The notes beneath the pieces were generated by a model, which ran no database searches, had not been told where the DNA came from, and saw nothing but the letters and a program-made list of their open reading frames with translations. From Faecalibacterium sp. CAG:74 (lineage in GTDB: Bacteria; Bacillota; Clostridia; Christensenellales; Aristaeellaceae), in NCBI GenBank assembly GCA_000437595.1, contig FR899831.1:418-37693 (forward strand): a DNA stretch of 37,276 nt, in the 5' to 3' direction. Shown one piece after another: positions 22,630-30,850 of this stretch; position 1 is the first letter of the stretch; each line of letters begins with the position of its first letter. Both the position numbers and the translations under genes were made by a program.

Positions 22630-25600
22630 ATGGCGCAGAGTAAGAAGAATGGCAAGACGAACCGAACGGGGAGGACGGCGAAGCAGAAGCGAATGCCACG
22701 GTATGAGGCGGATTCGCTGGCGGCGTGCCTGATGGTGGGCATATTGCTGCTGGCGACGGGCATTCTGACGCTGCTTGGCGCGGGATTCGGCTTGCAGCAT
22801 GAGGTGTTCCGGTATCTGCGGCAATTTTCGTCCTCCATGTTCGGGTCGATGACGCTGCTGATGACCTTCGCGCTGATTGCCGCTGGCGTGGCGATGCTGA
22901 TTTCCACGACGCGCAAAGTCAGCCGGCGATATGTGGCAAGCTATGCGATTCTCGTTGTGCTGCTCAGCGGCTTTGTGTCGCTGATGACGTTCGTAACATC
23001 GTCGGAAGGACAATTCCCCCTGCTGGACTATATCGCCCAAAAAACCGGGTCGGACGCGTTCAGCGGCATGATGTCCCGCAGCATGACGTACGGCATGAAG
23101 GGCTACGGCGGCGGCATGGTCGGTATGCTGCTTGCGTGGCCGCTGTGGAAGTTCTTTGGCGCAGGGCTGGGGGCAGTCATACTTGGTCTGCTGATGGCGG
23201 TGGATGTTCTGGTAGGTGGCTGGTCGCTGTTCCGCCGCCTGTATGGCTGGACGGGCGAGAAGCTCGTGCAATTGCGCGAGAAGCAGGCGAAGCGCGCGGA
23301 AGAAGCAGCGGCGGAGGAAGCACGCCGTCAGGAGCAGGAACGTCAGCGGCAGCTGGCGGAAGAACAGGAGCGGATTCGCCAAGGGAATGCGGCGAACGCG
23401 GCTTATACGCAGAATACCCCGTCGCCCTACGCCCGTCCCGGTACGGAGAAGGGGCGCGTCGTCAGCCCGTATACGCAGTATCCGAATGCCCCTGTGCAGC
23501 CCGTGATGCCGCAGAATCCGCCGGTGCGGAAGCAGCCGATGCCGCAGGGCAAGCCTGTTCAGCCCGTAACGAGCCGGAAGAACAACAAGATTGGTTTTGC
23601 GCCGTCGGCGGAGGAACTGGGACAGACCGGCTTTGCAGATGATTGGACAACGCCGCGCCGGAAATCCGCATGGAGTGACTCGCAGCCGTTTACGCAGCCG
23701 ACGTACCCGATGGGGCAGGCTGCGGCAGAACCGCCGCAGATTCCGACCTACGAGCAGCCGAAGCAGCCCGCGCCCAGCGGCGTTGGGGATCCGGCGACAT
23801 ACAGCTGGAATGACATGCCCGCGCAGCCCGCGCCGATGCAGCAAACGGCGGACGCTGTGCCGGAGACGGAGCAGAATCCGCCGATGATGCAGTGGACGCA
23901 GCCCACAATGCCGACCAAGCCGACAATGGCGGTAGATGCGCCGCAGGAAACGCAGGAGATGCAGGGGGAAATTCTGCCGGAAGCCCCGGAAGAAACGCCT
24001 GCGGATTTGCCCGAAGCCATGTCCGCGGACGAAGTGTTCGACGATGACGCGGATTTCCCGGCGGAACTGGATGACCGCCCGCCGTGGGAAGAGCCGGAGG
24101 ATGCGCCGAAGAAGGTGGTTGCGCCCGTGCTGACGCAGGAACGCCCGGCAGGCGCGTGGCAGCCGGATTTGAACCTGCCCGCGCAGCCGGTCAGCAGCGG
24201 CACGACGAACGTTCCCGTCGCTTTGCAGCAGCCGGAGAACATCCCCGCAGCGGTTCAGCCGGGCATTCAGGTCGCAAAGGCAACGACGGAAGCACCGTCC
24301 GGCGGGCCGAGCGCAACGGGCGCATCCGCCACATCCACCTTCAATCCTGAAGTGCCGTACACCTATCCGCCGATGATGCTTCTGCGCGATCCGCTGGGTC
24401 AGCAGGGAGTCAACGCGGAGGAGGACGAACTGCGCACGCAGCGGCTGGAAGAGACGCTCAAGTCCTTCCGCATCCCCGCGAAGGTGCGCCACATCACCCA
24501 CGGTCCGGCAATTTCGCGCTTTGAACTGGAAATCGCCCCCGGCATCAAGGTCAATAAGGTGACGAACCTGAACCACAATATCGCGATGAACATGGCAGTC
24601 AAGTCCGTGCGAATTGAAGCGCCGATTCCGGGCAAGGCGCTGGTGGGCGTGGAAGTGCCCAACAGCACGCGCACGACGGTTACGCTCAAGGAAGTGCTGC
24701 AATCTGACGTGATGCACAAGGCGAAAGGCCCGCTGACCGTCGCGCTGGGCAAGGACATCGCGGGCGCGCCAATCCTGTGCAACCTCGCGAAAATGCCGCA
24801 CCTGCTGATTGCAGGCGCGACGGGTTCCGGTAAATCCGTGTGCATCAACACAATCATCAATTCGCTTTTGTACCGCTGTTCGCCCAAGGAAGTCCGCATG
24901 ATTCTTGTTGACCCGAAGGTGGTTGAACTGCAGTGCTACAACGGCATTCCGCACCTGCTGATTCCGGTCGTGTCCGACCCGCACAAGGCGAGCGGCGCGC
25001 TGGCGTGGGCAGTTGGGGAAATGATGGACCGCTACAACAAGTTCCAGGAAAAAGGCGTCCGCGCCATCGACGGCTACAACGAAGCGCTGGATGAGGACGA
25101 AGAGCCGATGCCGCGCATTGTGATTGTTATCGACGAATTGGCGGATTTGATGATGACCTGCAAGAAGGAAGTCGAAGAGCGCATTTGCCGTCTGGCGCAG
25201 CTGGCGCGCGCGGCAGGCATTCATCTGGTCGTCGCGACGCAGCGCCCGTCGGTGGATGTTATCACGGGCTTGATTAAGGCGAACATCCCCAGCCGAATCG
25301 CCTTCAAGGTGTCCTCGAACGTGGACAGCCGAACGATTCTTGACCGCAACGGCGCGGAACAGCTGCTTGGTTACGGCGACATGCTGTATATGCCGATGGG
25401 TGAATTCACCCCCATCCGCGTGCAGGGCTGCTTCCTGACCGATGACGAAGTGAACGGCATTACGGACTTCATCCGCCAGTATTCGCCGGCGAACTACGAC
25501 AGCGGCGTGCTGGATGAACTCGACCGCTTGGCGAACATGGGCAACGACGGCGACGAGGACGATCCAGATGCGAATTCGACGGTGGACGAATACTCCTCCG

Positions 25601-25830
25601 CTGACCGCGACCTCTTCTCGCAGTGCGTGGAAATGGCGGTACGCGACCGTGAAGTCTCGACGAGCCTGATTCAGCGCCGCCTGAAACTGGGTTACGCGCG
25701 CGCTGGGCGCTTGGTAGACGAAATGGAGCAGCGCGGCATCATCTCCGCGAAGGACGGCGCGAAACCCCGCCGCTGTCTGATTTCGATGGAGCAATACGAA
25801 GCCATGAAAGCCAGCGGGGAGCTGAAGTAA
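22630..25830 (+). CDS. ftsK: FtsK/SpoIIIE DNA translocase
   Basis: Septum-anchored ATPase that pumps chromosomal DNA during division or sporulation. 1066 residues, larger than SpoIIIE (about 790). Membrane part with about four helices (30-200), a charged coiled-coil-like stretch rich in Glu, Arg and Gln (about 215-255), then a Pro/Gln-rich disordered linker of roughly 320 residues. The motor begins about 580: RHITHGPAISRFELEIAPGIKV, Walker A GATGSGKSV (about 728-736), Walker B IVIVIDELADLMM and VVATQRPSVDVITGLIKANIPSR. The C-terminal gamma winged helix (DREVSTSLIQRRLKLGYARAGRLVDEME) reads chromosome polarity sequences. Start: ATG at 22630 after AGGAGG. The gene is bracketed by inverted long repeats. 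Confidence 0.96.
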   Translation: MAQSKKNGKTNRTGRTAKQKRMPRYEADSLAACLMVGILLLATGILTLLGAGFGLQHEVFRYLRQFSSSMFGSMTLLMTFALIAAGVAMLISTTRKVSRRYVASYAILVVLLSGFVSLMTFVTSSEGQFPLLDYIAQKTGSDAFSGMMSRSMTYGMKGYGGGMVGMLLAWPLWKFFGAGLGAVILGLLMAVDVLVGGWSLFRRLYGWTGEKLVQLREKQAKRAEEAAAEEARRQEQERQRQLAEEQERIRQGNAANAAYTQNTPSPYARPGTEKGRVVSPYTQYPNAPVQPVMPQNPPVRKQPMPQGKPVQPVTSRKNNKIGFAPSAEELGQTGFADDWTTPRRKSAWSDSQPFTQPTYPMGQAAAEPPQIPTYEQPKQPAPSGVGDPATYSWNDMPAQPAPMQQTADAVPETEQNPPMMQWTQPTMPTKPTMAVDAPQETQEMQGEILPEAPEETPADLPEAMSADEVFDDDADFPAELDDRPPWEEPEDAPKKVVAPVLTQERPAGAWQPDLNLPAQPVSSGTTNVPVALQQPENIPAAVQPGIQVAKATTEAPSGGPSATGASATSTFNPEVPYTYPPMMLLRDPLGQQGVNAEEDELRTQRLEETLKSFRIPAKVRHITHGPAISRFELEIAPGIKVNKVTNLNHNIAMNMAVKSVRIEAPIPGKALVGVEVPNSTRTTVTLKEVLQSDVMHKAKGPLTVALGKDIAGAPILCNLAKMPHLLIAGATGSGKSVCINTIINSLLYRCSPKEVRMILVDPKVVELQCYNGIPHLLIPVVSDPHKASGALAWAVGEMMDRYNKFQEKGVRAIDGYNEALDEDEEPMPRIVIVIDELADLMMTCKKEVEERICRLAQLARAAGIHLVVATQRPSVDVITGLIKANIPSRIAFKVSSNVDSRTILDRNGAEQLLGYGDMLYMPMGEFTPIRVQGCFLTDDEVNGITDFIRQYSPANYDSGVLDELDRLANMGNDGDEDDPDANSTVDEYSSADRDLFSQCVEMAVRDREVSTSLIQRRLKLGYARAGRLVDEMEQRGIISAKDGAKPRRCLISMEQYEAMKASGELK

Positions 25831-25831
25831 G

Positions 25832-26156
25832 CAAGGGAGTTCCTCCCTTGACCCTTCCGCGCGATTGAGGTGGTGACACGCTCATGCAGTGTCCGCGTGG
25901 TTATGCGGGGATTTCGCTCCTGCGGGAGCGACCAGAGGGCTTTGCGATCGCCCTCTGGACTGCTTCGCATCCCATCTAAGTTTATTGAGTGCTGTCGTAA
26001 CATTTTTAGTTAGTGTGCCTTTCGCTCCCCATGCAGCACTATCAACCAATAAACAGGAACCCCCAAAAGTTGCGGCACCGAAGGTTTCCAAAGGGCGATC
26101 GCAGACTTCGTCTGTTTTTCTTGCCCTTTGGTGCGCCCGCAGGCGCATCCCCCCTG
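25832..26156 (-). repeat. Modular intergenic repeat, long copy h (right arm around ftsK)
   Basis: Reverse-complement partner of 22259-22585, with the same modules in the same order on the minus strand and the same central segment. It begins one base after the ftsK stop codon; its first hairpin (CAAGGGAG...CTCCCTTG) could stall transcription out of ftsK. The rest of the gap to 26244 holds only the leader of the next gene. Confidence 0.88.
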
Positions 26157-26244
26157 CATGAAAGAAGAACTGCTCTTAGAACCCCAAACGAAAGGAACAA
26201 CAATACAGAAAAAATCTTCATCCGCTTTGGGAGGTGGCAAAGCA

Positions 26245-27360
26245 ATGTCCTACTTGCCCGATTACATCACTTGGCGCGGCGATCTTCCCTTCGCCGCTGA
26301 CCCCGCCAATGACCTTGATACCCTCGTGATGGCGGCACTGTCTTACATCGACCTGCCCGCGGAAACGCAAGTCTTCGCCCAGTGCGCGAACTCTGTTCCG
26401 CCCGATGACCCGGACGACCATTTCCGGGGCGAGTGCCGCCGACTGCTTCAGCAAATCGCGAAAAGCAGCCGCTTTGGGGCATTGACGGTGCGCGACGCAG
26501 TGTCCGTCCTCAATGACGAAATCCAGTTCGCCGCCATGACGGTGGACTTGCCCGACGAAACGCATATTATTGCCTTCCGCGGCACGGACGGCAGTCTGAC
26601 CGGCTGGCGGGAGGATTTCGCTATGTCGTTTGAAAGCCCTGTTCCGGCGCAGGCGGCGGCGCAAAAGTATCTCGAACACCACCTGATGCAGGATGCGGGC
26701 GACGTCATCGTGACGGGTCACAGCAAAGGCGGAAACCTCGCCGTGTATGCCGCCGCGCACACCAAGGCGGACTTGCAGGGGCGCATCCGCCGCGTCGTCA
26801 GCTTCGACGGGCCGGGTGTGGATGACGAAACCGCCGCGTCCGACGGATACGCCGCCGTGGCGAGCCGCATCATTGCCTATGTGCCGCAGTTTGCGGTCGT
26901 GGGGCTGCTGATGGCGGCGCACCCGGTGCATCGTGTCGTCATGTCGGACAACAACGGCATCATGCAGCACGACCCGTTCTCGTGGGAAGTGCGGGGCAAG
27001 GATTTCTGCTATGCCGAGGATCTGGACAAGGGCAGCGTTCTGGTCAACCAGACGGTGCACCAGTGGCTGGCACAGTGTACCCGCGAGCAGCGCCGCAAGT
27101 TCGTGGATGCTATCTTCGACCTGCTGGCATCGACGCAGCGCATCAATTGGAAGGAAATGCGCAAGGATGTCCACGCGGGAGTGACGGCGATTCGCGGTGT
27201 GCGGGAACAAATCGACATTGAAACGGCGCGGATGATTGCGAACCTGCTGGGGCGCTTGGCGGTTATCGGCGCAGGCAATGCGCTGGAAATGCTCCGCCAG
27301 AAGACCCCATTCCAGCAGGAATCAGCGCAGAAAGAACAGGGAGGGCTTGAACATGTTTGA
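26245..27360 (+). CDS. Mbeg1-like alpha/beta-hydrolase (DUF2974 family)
   Basis: 371 residues. The opening MSYLPDYITWRGDLPF plus NDLDTLVMAALSYID is the hallmark of the DUF2974/Mbeg1-like group. The lipase-like core has HIIAFRGTDGSLTGWREDF (oxyanion region) and the nucleophile elbow GHSKGG with Ser160, then GNLAVYAA and VSFDGPGV with a probable acid Asp. No signal peptide, so cytoplasmic. The natural substrate is not established. Start: ATG at 26245 after GGGAGGTGG; earlier in-frame starts lie in a region without a Shine-Dalgarno site. It overlaps the next gene by 8 bases, so the pair is probably translated together. Confidence 0.85.
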   Translation: MSYLPDYITWRGDLPFAADPANDLDTLVMAALSYIDLPAETQVFAQCANSVPPDDPDDHFRGECRRLLQQIAKSSRFGALTVRDAVSVLNDEIQFAAMTVDLPDETHIIAFRGTDGSLTGWREDFAMSFESPVPAQAAAQKYLEHHLMQDAGDVIVTGHSKGGNLAVYAAAHTKADLQGRIRRVVSFDGPGVDDETAASDGYAAVASRIIAYVPQFAVVGLLMAAHPVHRVVMSDNNGIMQHDPFSWEVRGKDFCYAEDLDKGSVLVNQTVHQWLAQCTREQRRKFVDAIFDLLASTQRINWKEMRKDVHAGVTAIRGVREQIDIETARMIANLLGRLAVIGAGNALEMLRQKTPFQQESAQKEQGGLEHV

Positions 27361-27922
27361 CGAGGCACAGAGGGAAACTTTACGCGCGGAAATCAACCGC
27401 ATTTTGGATGAATCCGTTGGTGCGCTGATGGATGCGGGGCATCTGGAGAGCGGCAGCGTGATTGTGCTGGGCTGTTCGACGAGCGAGATTACGGGCGCGC
27501 GCATTGGCAAGGGCAGTGTGCCGGAATTAGGCGAGATTGTGGCGGAAGCGATGCTGGCGGCGTGCAAGGGGCACGGCGTTCATGCGGCGTTCCAGTGCTG
27601 CGAGCACCTGAACCGCGGAATTGTGGTGGAGAAGGCGATGCTGAAGGAACTGGGACTGACGCAGGTGCGCGCAATTCCGCAGCCGAAAGCGGGCGGCAGT
27701 GTACCGGCGGCGGCGTGGAAGAAGATGGAGAAACCCGCCTTGGCGGTGAGCATTCAGGCGGATGCGGCGATTGATATTGGCGATACGCTGGTGGGAATGC
27801 ACATTCGTCCGGTGGCAGTGCCGCTGCGGATTTCGACGAGCCATGTGGGACATGCGAATTTGGTGATGGCGTATTCGCGGCTGCCGTATATCGGCGGTGC
27901 GCGTGCGGTTTACACGGAGTAA
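27353..27922 (+). CDS. UPF0340 (YwlG/TIGR01440) family protein
   Basis: 189 residues, a complete member of the uncharacterised UPF0340 family. Recognisable stretches are VIVLGCSTSEITGARIGKGSVPELGE, FQCCEHLNRGIVVE and the C-terminal GDTLVGMHIRPVAVPLR...HANLVMAYSRLPYIGGARAVY. The conserved CCEHLNR and HIRPVAVP segments suggest a binding or catalytic site, but no activity is established. Cytoplasmic. Start: ATG at 27353 after GGGAGGG, inside the 3' end of the Mbeg1-like gene. Confidence 0.9.
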   Translation: MFDEAQRETLRAEINRILDESVGALMDAGHLESGSVIVLGCSTSEITGARIGKGSVPELGEIVAEAMLAACKGHGVHAAFQCCEHLNRGIVVEKAMLKELGLTQVRAIPQPKAGGSVPAAAWKKMEKPALAVSIQADAAIDIGDTLVGMHIRPVAVPLRISTSHVGHANLVMAYSRLPYIGGARAVYTE

Positions 27923-27934
27923 GGGCAAAAGAGG

Positions 27935-28072
27935 ATAAACACGCGGGCAGAGCATGGGATAGCGACCAACTCAATTGCGCGGAGGGGTCAAGGGGAGGAC
28001 TTCGTCCCGTTTCATTTCCCCTTGCAGGGTGTAGGGACAGCGTCCCTGCTGGGGCTTGGGGCAACGCCCCAA
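27935..28072 (+). repeat. Modular intergenic repeat, copy i
   Basis: Core ATAAACACGCGG...CAACTCAATTGCGCGG, then GGGTCAAGGGGA, a CAGGGTGTAGGGACAGC segment with CAGGGAC-type pairing, and TTGGGGC...GCCCCAA. It begins 12 bases after the UPF0340 stop and leads into the terminator at 28086. Confidence 0.8.
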
Positions 28073-28085
28073 CAGCTCCGCGGAC

Positions 28086-28127
28086 GACCAGCATGGGAGA
28101 AGTTTTTCTTTCGGTGCTGGTCTTTTT
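28086..28127 (+). terminator. Terminator after the lipase/UPF0340 pair
   Basis: GACCAGCA (28086-28093) pairs with TGCTGGTC (28115-28122) followed by TTTTT. Same family as the minus-strand hairpin at 3122-3162. Confidence 0.8.
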
Positions 28128-28197
28128 CATTGCAGAGGGATTCGTATCTATCCCCCTCTTTTTCGGGAAAAAAGTTTCCGAAGTGTGCATTCTCTCC

Positions 28198-28226
28198 TTG
28201 CGCGAAGAGGAAAAGTATGCTACAAT
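28198..28226 (+). promoter_or_regulatory. Promoter of the GH94 gene
   Basis: TTGCGC (28198-28203), 17-base spacer, TGC-TACAAT extended -10 (28221-28226). Leader of about 100 bases. Confidence 0.72.
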
Positions 28227-28235
28227 ACGCACGGA

Positions 28236-28289
28236 TAGAAGCGTTTGAAAGGGCAGGAGGATTTCCGCCTGTCCGGGAAAACGTTTTCG
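28236..28289 (+). promoter_or_regulatory. Two cre/LacI-type operator-like sites
   Basis: GAAAACGTTTTC at 28277-28288 is a perfect 12-base palindrome with central CG; a weaker TAGAAGCGTTTGAA lies at 28236-28249. Centres are 40 bases apart, and both lie just after the promoter, as for repression by CcpA or another LacI-family protein. No regulator gene is in the window. Confidence 0.4.
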
Positions 28290-28331
28290 GAGATAACCCT
28301 GACGATGAATTACGTAAGGAGGATTTCTCTT

Positions 28332-30725
28332 ATGCAGTTCGGTTACTTTAGTGATGCTGCGCGCGAGTACGTCATCACCGACCCGCGTACGCCCATGCCG
28401 TGGGCGAACTACCTCGGCTCTCCGGAATACGGCGCGATTGTGACCCAGAACGCCGGCGGATACAGCTTCGTCAAGTCCGGCGCGGCGGGACGCATCCTGC
28501 GCTATACCTTCAACCAGTTCGATGAGCCAGGGCGCTATGTCTATCTGCGGGATGACGAAACGGGCGATTATTGGTCGGCAACGTGGCGGCCGGTGGAGAA
28601 GCCGCTGGAACAGTACAAGACCATCACCCGTCACGGCACGAGCTACACGGAGGTCGAAAGCACATACAGCGGCATCGAGAGCAAGACGCTGTACTATGTG
28701 CCGCTGGGCGCGACGCACGAGGTTTGGCGCGTGGCGGTGACGAACAAGTCCGATAAGCCCCGCACCATCTCCGTTTTCTCTTACTGCGAGCTGACCACTG
28801 AGAGCAACTATGAGCAGGATTTGGTCAACCTCCAGTATACGCAGTTTATCACCACAACGACCTTCCACGGTGACCATATCATCGAGCATATCAACCAGTT
28901 CTGCGGCGTGAATGCGGATGGCGAAAACGGCCGCGAGCGCTTCTTCGGTCTGGCAGGCAGCCCGGTCAAGAGCTACACCGGCCGCCGCGAACGCTTCCTC
29001 GGACAGGGGCGCTTCTCTAACCCCAAGGGCGTTGTGGATGGCGACCTGGGCAATTCCCTCAACTTCAATGGCAACCCCTGCGGTTCGCTGCACACGGTGC
29101 TGACGCTCCAGCCCGGCGAGACGAAGACGATTGCGTTTCTGCTGGCGCAGAAGGGCGAAAAGGCGGCGCGTGCGCTGCTGGACAGCTATGCCAACGTCGC
29201 GGATAAGGTGGACGGCGAACTGAAAGCGCTGGTTGATTACTGGCACGGCGAGCTCTCCGGCTTGACGGTCAACACGCCCGACGCGAATTTCAACAGCATG
29301 ATCAACACTTGGAATGCCTTCCAGTGCTTCACGACGTTTGTCTGGAGCCGCGCGGCGTCCCTCATCTACTGCGGTCAGCGCAACGGTCTGGGCTACCGCG
29401 ACACGGTGCAGGACATTCAGGGCATCATCCACCTTGACCCGAAGATGGCGAAGGAACGCCTTGTTTTCATGCTCAGCGCGCAAGTGCATCACGGCGGCGG
29501 TCTGCCGCTGGTGAAGTTCAACCACAACGCGGGGCACGAGGATTCCCCGGAGGACGACAGCTACGTCCGCGCCACGGGTCATCCGCATTATCGCGCGGAC
29601 GATGCGCTGTGGCTGTTCCCGACCGTTTACAAGTATATCGCTGAAACGGGCGATACCGCGTTTATGGACGAGGTCATTCCGTATGCGACGCACGGCGAAG
29701 GCACGGTGCTTGATCACCTGAAGCGCGCGATTGACTTCTCCATGAATCATCTGGGCGCGCATGGTATGCCGGCGGGTCTGCACGCGGACTGGAACGACTG
29801 CCTGCGTCTGGGCGCTGCGGGCGAATCCTCCTTCGTCGCCATGCAGCTGTATCTCGCCCTGCGCCTGCTGGATGAACTGATGCCCAACAAGCCGGAGAAC
29901 GACGAATACCGCGTTTACCTGCGCCAGAAGGCGGAGGAACAGAAGGCGCTCATCAACCAGCACTTCTGGGAGGATGACCGTTTCCGCCGCGGTTACAGCG
30001 AGCAGGGCAGCATCATCGGCAGCAAGAACGATCCCGAAGCGTCCATGTGGCTCAACCCGCAGTCTTGGGCGGTCATTTCCGGTCTGGCAACGCCCGAACA
30101 GGCGGAAAAGGCCATGCAGACCGCGTTCGAGCAGCTGAACACGCCCTTCGGTGTGGAAATCATGGCGCCCTGCTACAAGCAGCACGCTTTCGACGGCGCG
30201 AACATGCTGCTGTTCAATCCCACGACGAAGGAAAACGGCGGTATCTTCTGCCAGATTCAGGGCTGGGCGATTCTCGCGGAAGCGCTGCTGGGTCACGGCG
30301 ACCGCGCGTTCCAGTACTTCACGGAGAGCTGCCCCGCCGCCTACAACGACCGCGCGGAGCTGCGTGAAGCGGAACCCTATGTCCACACGCAGTTCATCGA
30401 GGGTCATGAGACGCCCCAGCCGGGCCGCGCGCATGTGCATTGGCTGACCGGCACGGCATCGACGGTCATGGTCGGCTGCGTTGAGGGTATTCTGGGTCTG
30501 CGCCCGACGCCTGAAGGACTGGTCATCAGCCCGGCGATTCCCGCGTCTTGGGACGGATTCACGATGGACAAGACCTTCCGCGGCAAGCGGCTGCACATTG
30601 TGGTGGACAACACCGCCCACCACGAGAGCGGCGTGAAGCAGGTGCTGGTCAACGGCACGGAAGTTTCCGGCGTGCTGACCGATGCTGTGCTGACCGACGG
30701 TGCGGAAATCAAGGTTATCATGTAA
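28332..30725 (+). CDS. GH94 disaccharide phosphorylase (chitobiose- or cellobiose-type)
   Basis: Splits a beta-linked disaccharide with phosphate into sugar 1-phosphate and free sugar, saving one ATP; cytoplasmic, no signal peptide. 797 residues, normal length. The N-terminus MQFGYFSDAAREYVITDPRTPMPWANYLG is typical of cellobiose and chitobiose phosphorylases. The catalytic acid is Asp489 in HADWNDCLRLG; GYRDTVQDIQGI, MWLNPQSWAVISG and HVHWLTGTASTVMVGCVEGI belong to the catalytic (alpha/alpha)6 barrel. From memory, the last two motifs and the length fit N,N'-diacetylchitobiose phosphorylase slightly better than cellobiose phosphorylase; unverified. Start: ATG at 28332, 9 bases after AAGGAGG (28316-28322). 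It has its own promoter with operator-like sites. Confidence 0.9.
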   Translation: MQFGYFSDAAREYVITDPRTPMPWANYLGSPEYGAIVTQNAGGYSFVKSGAAGRILRYTFNQFDEPGRYVYLRDDETGDYWSATWRPVEKPLEQYKTITRHGTSYTEVESTYSGIESKTLYYVPLGATHEVWRVAVTNKSDKPRTISVFSYCELTTESNYEQDLVNLQYTQFITTTTFHGDHIIEHINQFCGVNADGENGRERFFGLAGSPVKSYTGRRERFLGQGRFSNPKGVVDGDLGNSLNFNGNPCGSLHTVLTLQPGETKTIAFLLAQKGEKAARALLDSYANVADKVDGELKALVDYWHGELSGLTVNTPDANFNSMINTWNAFQCFTTFVWSRAASLIYCGQRNGLGYRDTVQDIQGIIHLDPKMAKERLVFMLSAQVHHGGGLPLVKFNHNAGHEDSPEDDSYVRATGHPHYRADDALWLFPTVYKYIAETGDTAFMDEVIPYATHGEGTVLDHLKRAIDFSMNHLGAHGMPAGLHADWNDCLRLGAAGESSFVAMQLYLALRLLDELMPNKPENDEYRVYLRQKAEEQKALINQHFWEDDRFRRGYSEQGSIIGSKNDPEASMWLNPQSWAVISGLATPEQAEKAMQTAFEQLNTPFGVEIMAPCYKQHAFDGANMLLFNPTTKENGGIFCQIQGWAILAEALLGHGDRAFQYFTESCPAAYNDRAELREAEPYVHTQFIEGHETPQPGRAHVHWLTGTASTVMVGCVEGILGLRPTPEGLVISPAIPASWDGFTMDKTFRGKRLHIVVDNTAHHESGVKQVLVNGTEVSGVLTDAVLTDGAEIKVIM

Positions 30726-30736
30726 TCAAATACGCA

Positions 30737-30782
30737 AAAGCCTCCGGAAGTGGCAATTGTCAGCTGCTTCCGGGGGCTTTAT
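30737..30782 (+). terminator. Terminator of the GH94 gene
   Basis: AAAGCCTCCGGAAG pairs with CTTCCGGGGGCTTT; the following T-tract is short. Confidence 0.75.
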
Positions 30783-30796
30783 CATCTCGCATCAAG

Positions 30797-30838
30797 AAAA
30801 AAAGGGCACGACCTGCATTGCTGCAAGCCGCGCCCTTT
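30797..30838 (-). terminator. Terminator of the sugar isomerase gene
   Basis: Minus strand: AAAGGGCGCGGCTTGCA pairs with TGCAGGTCGTGCCCTTT, continuing into a run of T residues (A-run at 30797-30803 on the plus strand). Confidence 0.85.
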
Positions 30839-30850
30839 GATGTTTCGGGA

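Noticed and set aside
22600..25794. Very long open frame antisense to ftsK (over 1000 codons), and similar long antisense frames opposite GH94, the ABC operon, the FMN protein, glnS and the flavin reductase
   Set aside because: They mirror strongly supported genes codon for codon, are rich in Arg, His and Gln, and lack motifs or Shine-Dalgarno sites. They result from high GC at third positions, which removes stop codons on the other strand.
25882..26148. Possible small conserved protein inside the long repeats (TKNVTTALNKLRW)
   Set aside because: In the partner copy at 22259-22585 the same frame has a stop codon and a one-base indel, and the differences are mostly amino-acid-changing. The repeat is not under protein-coding constraint.
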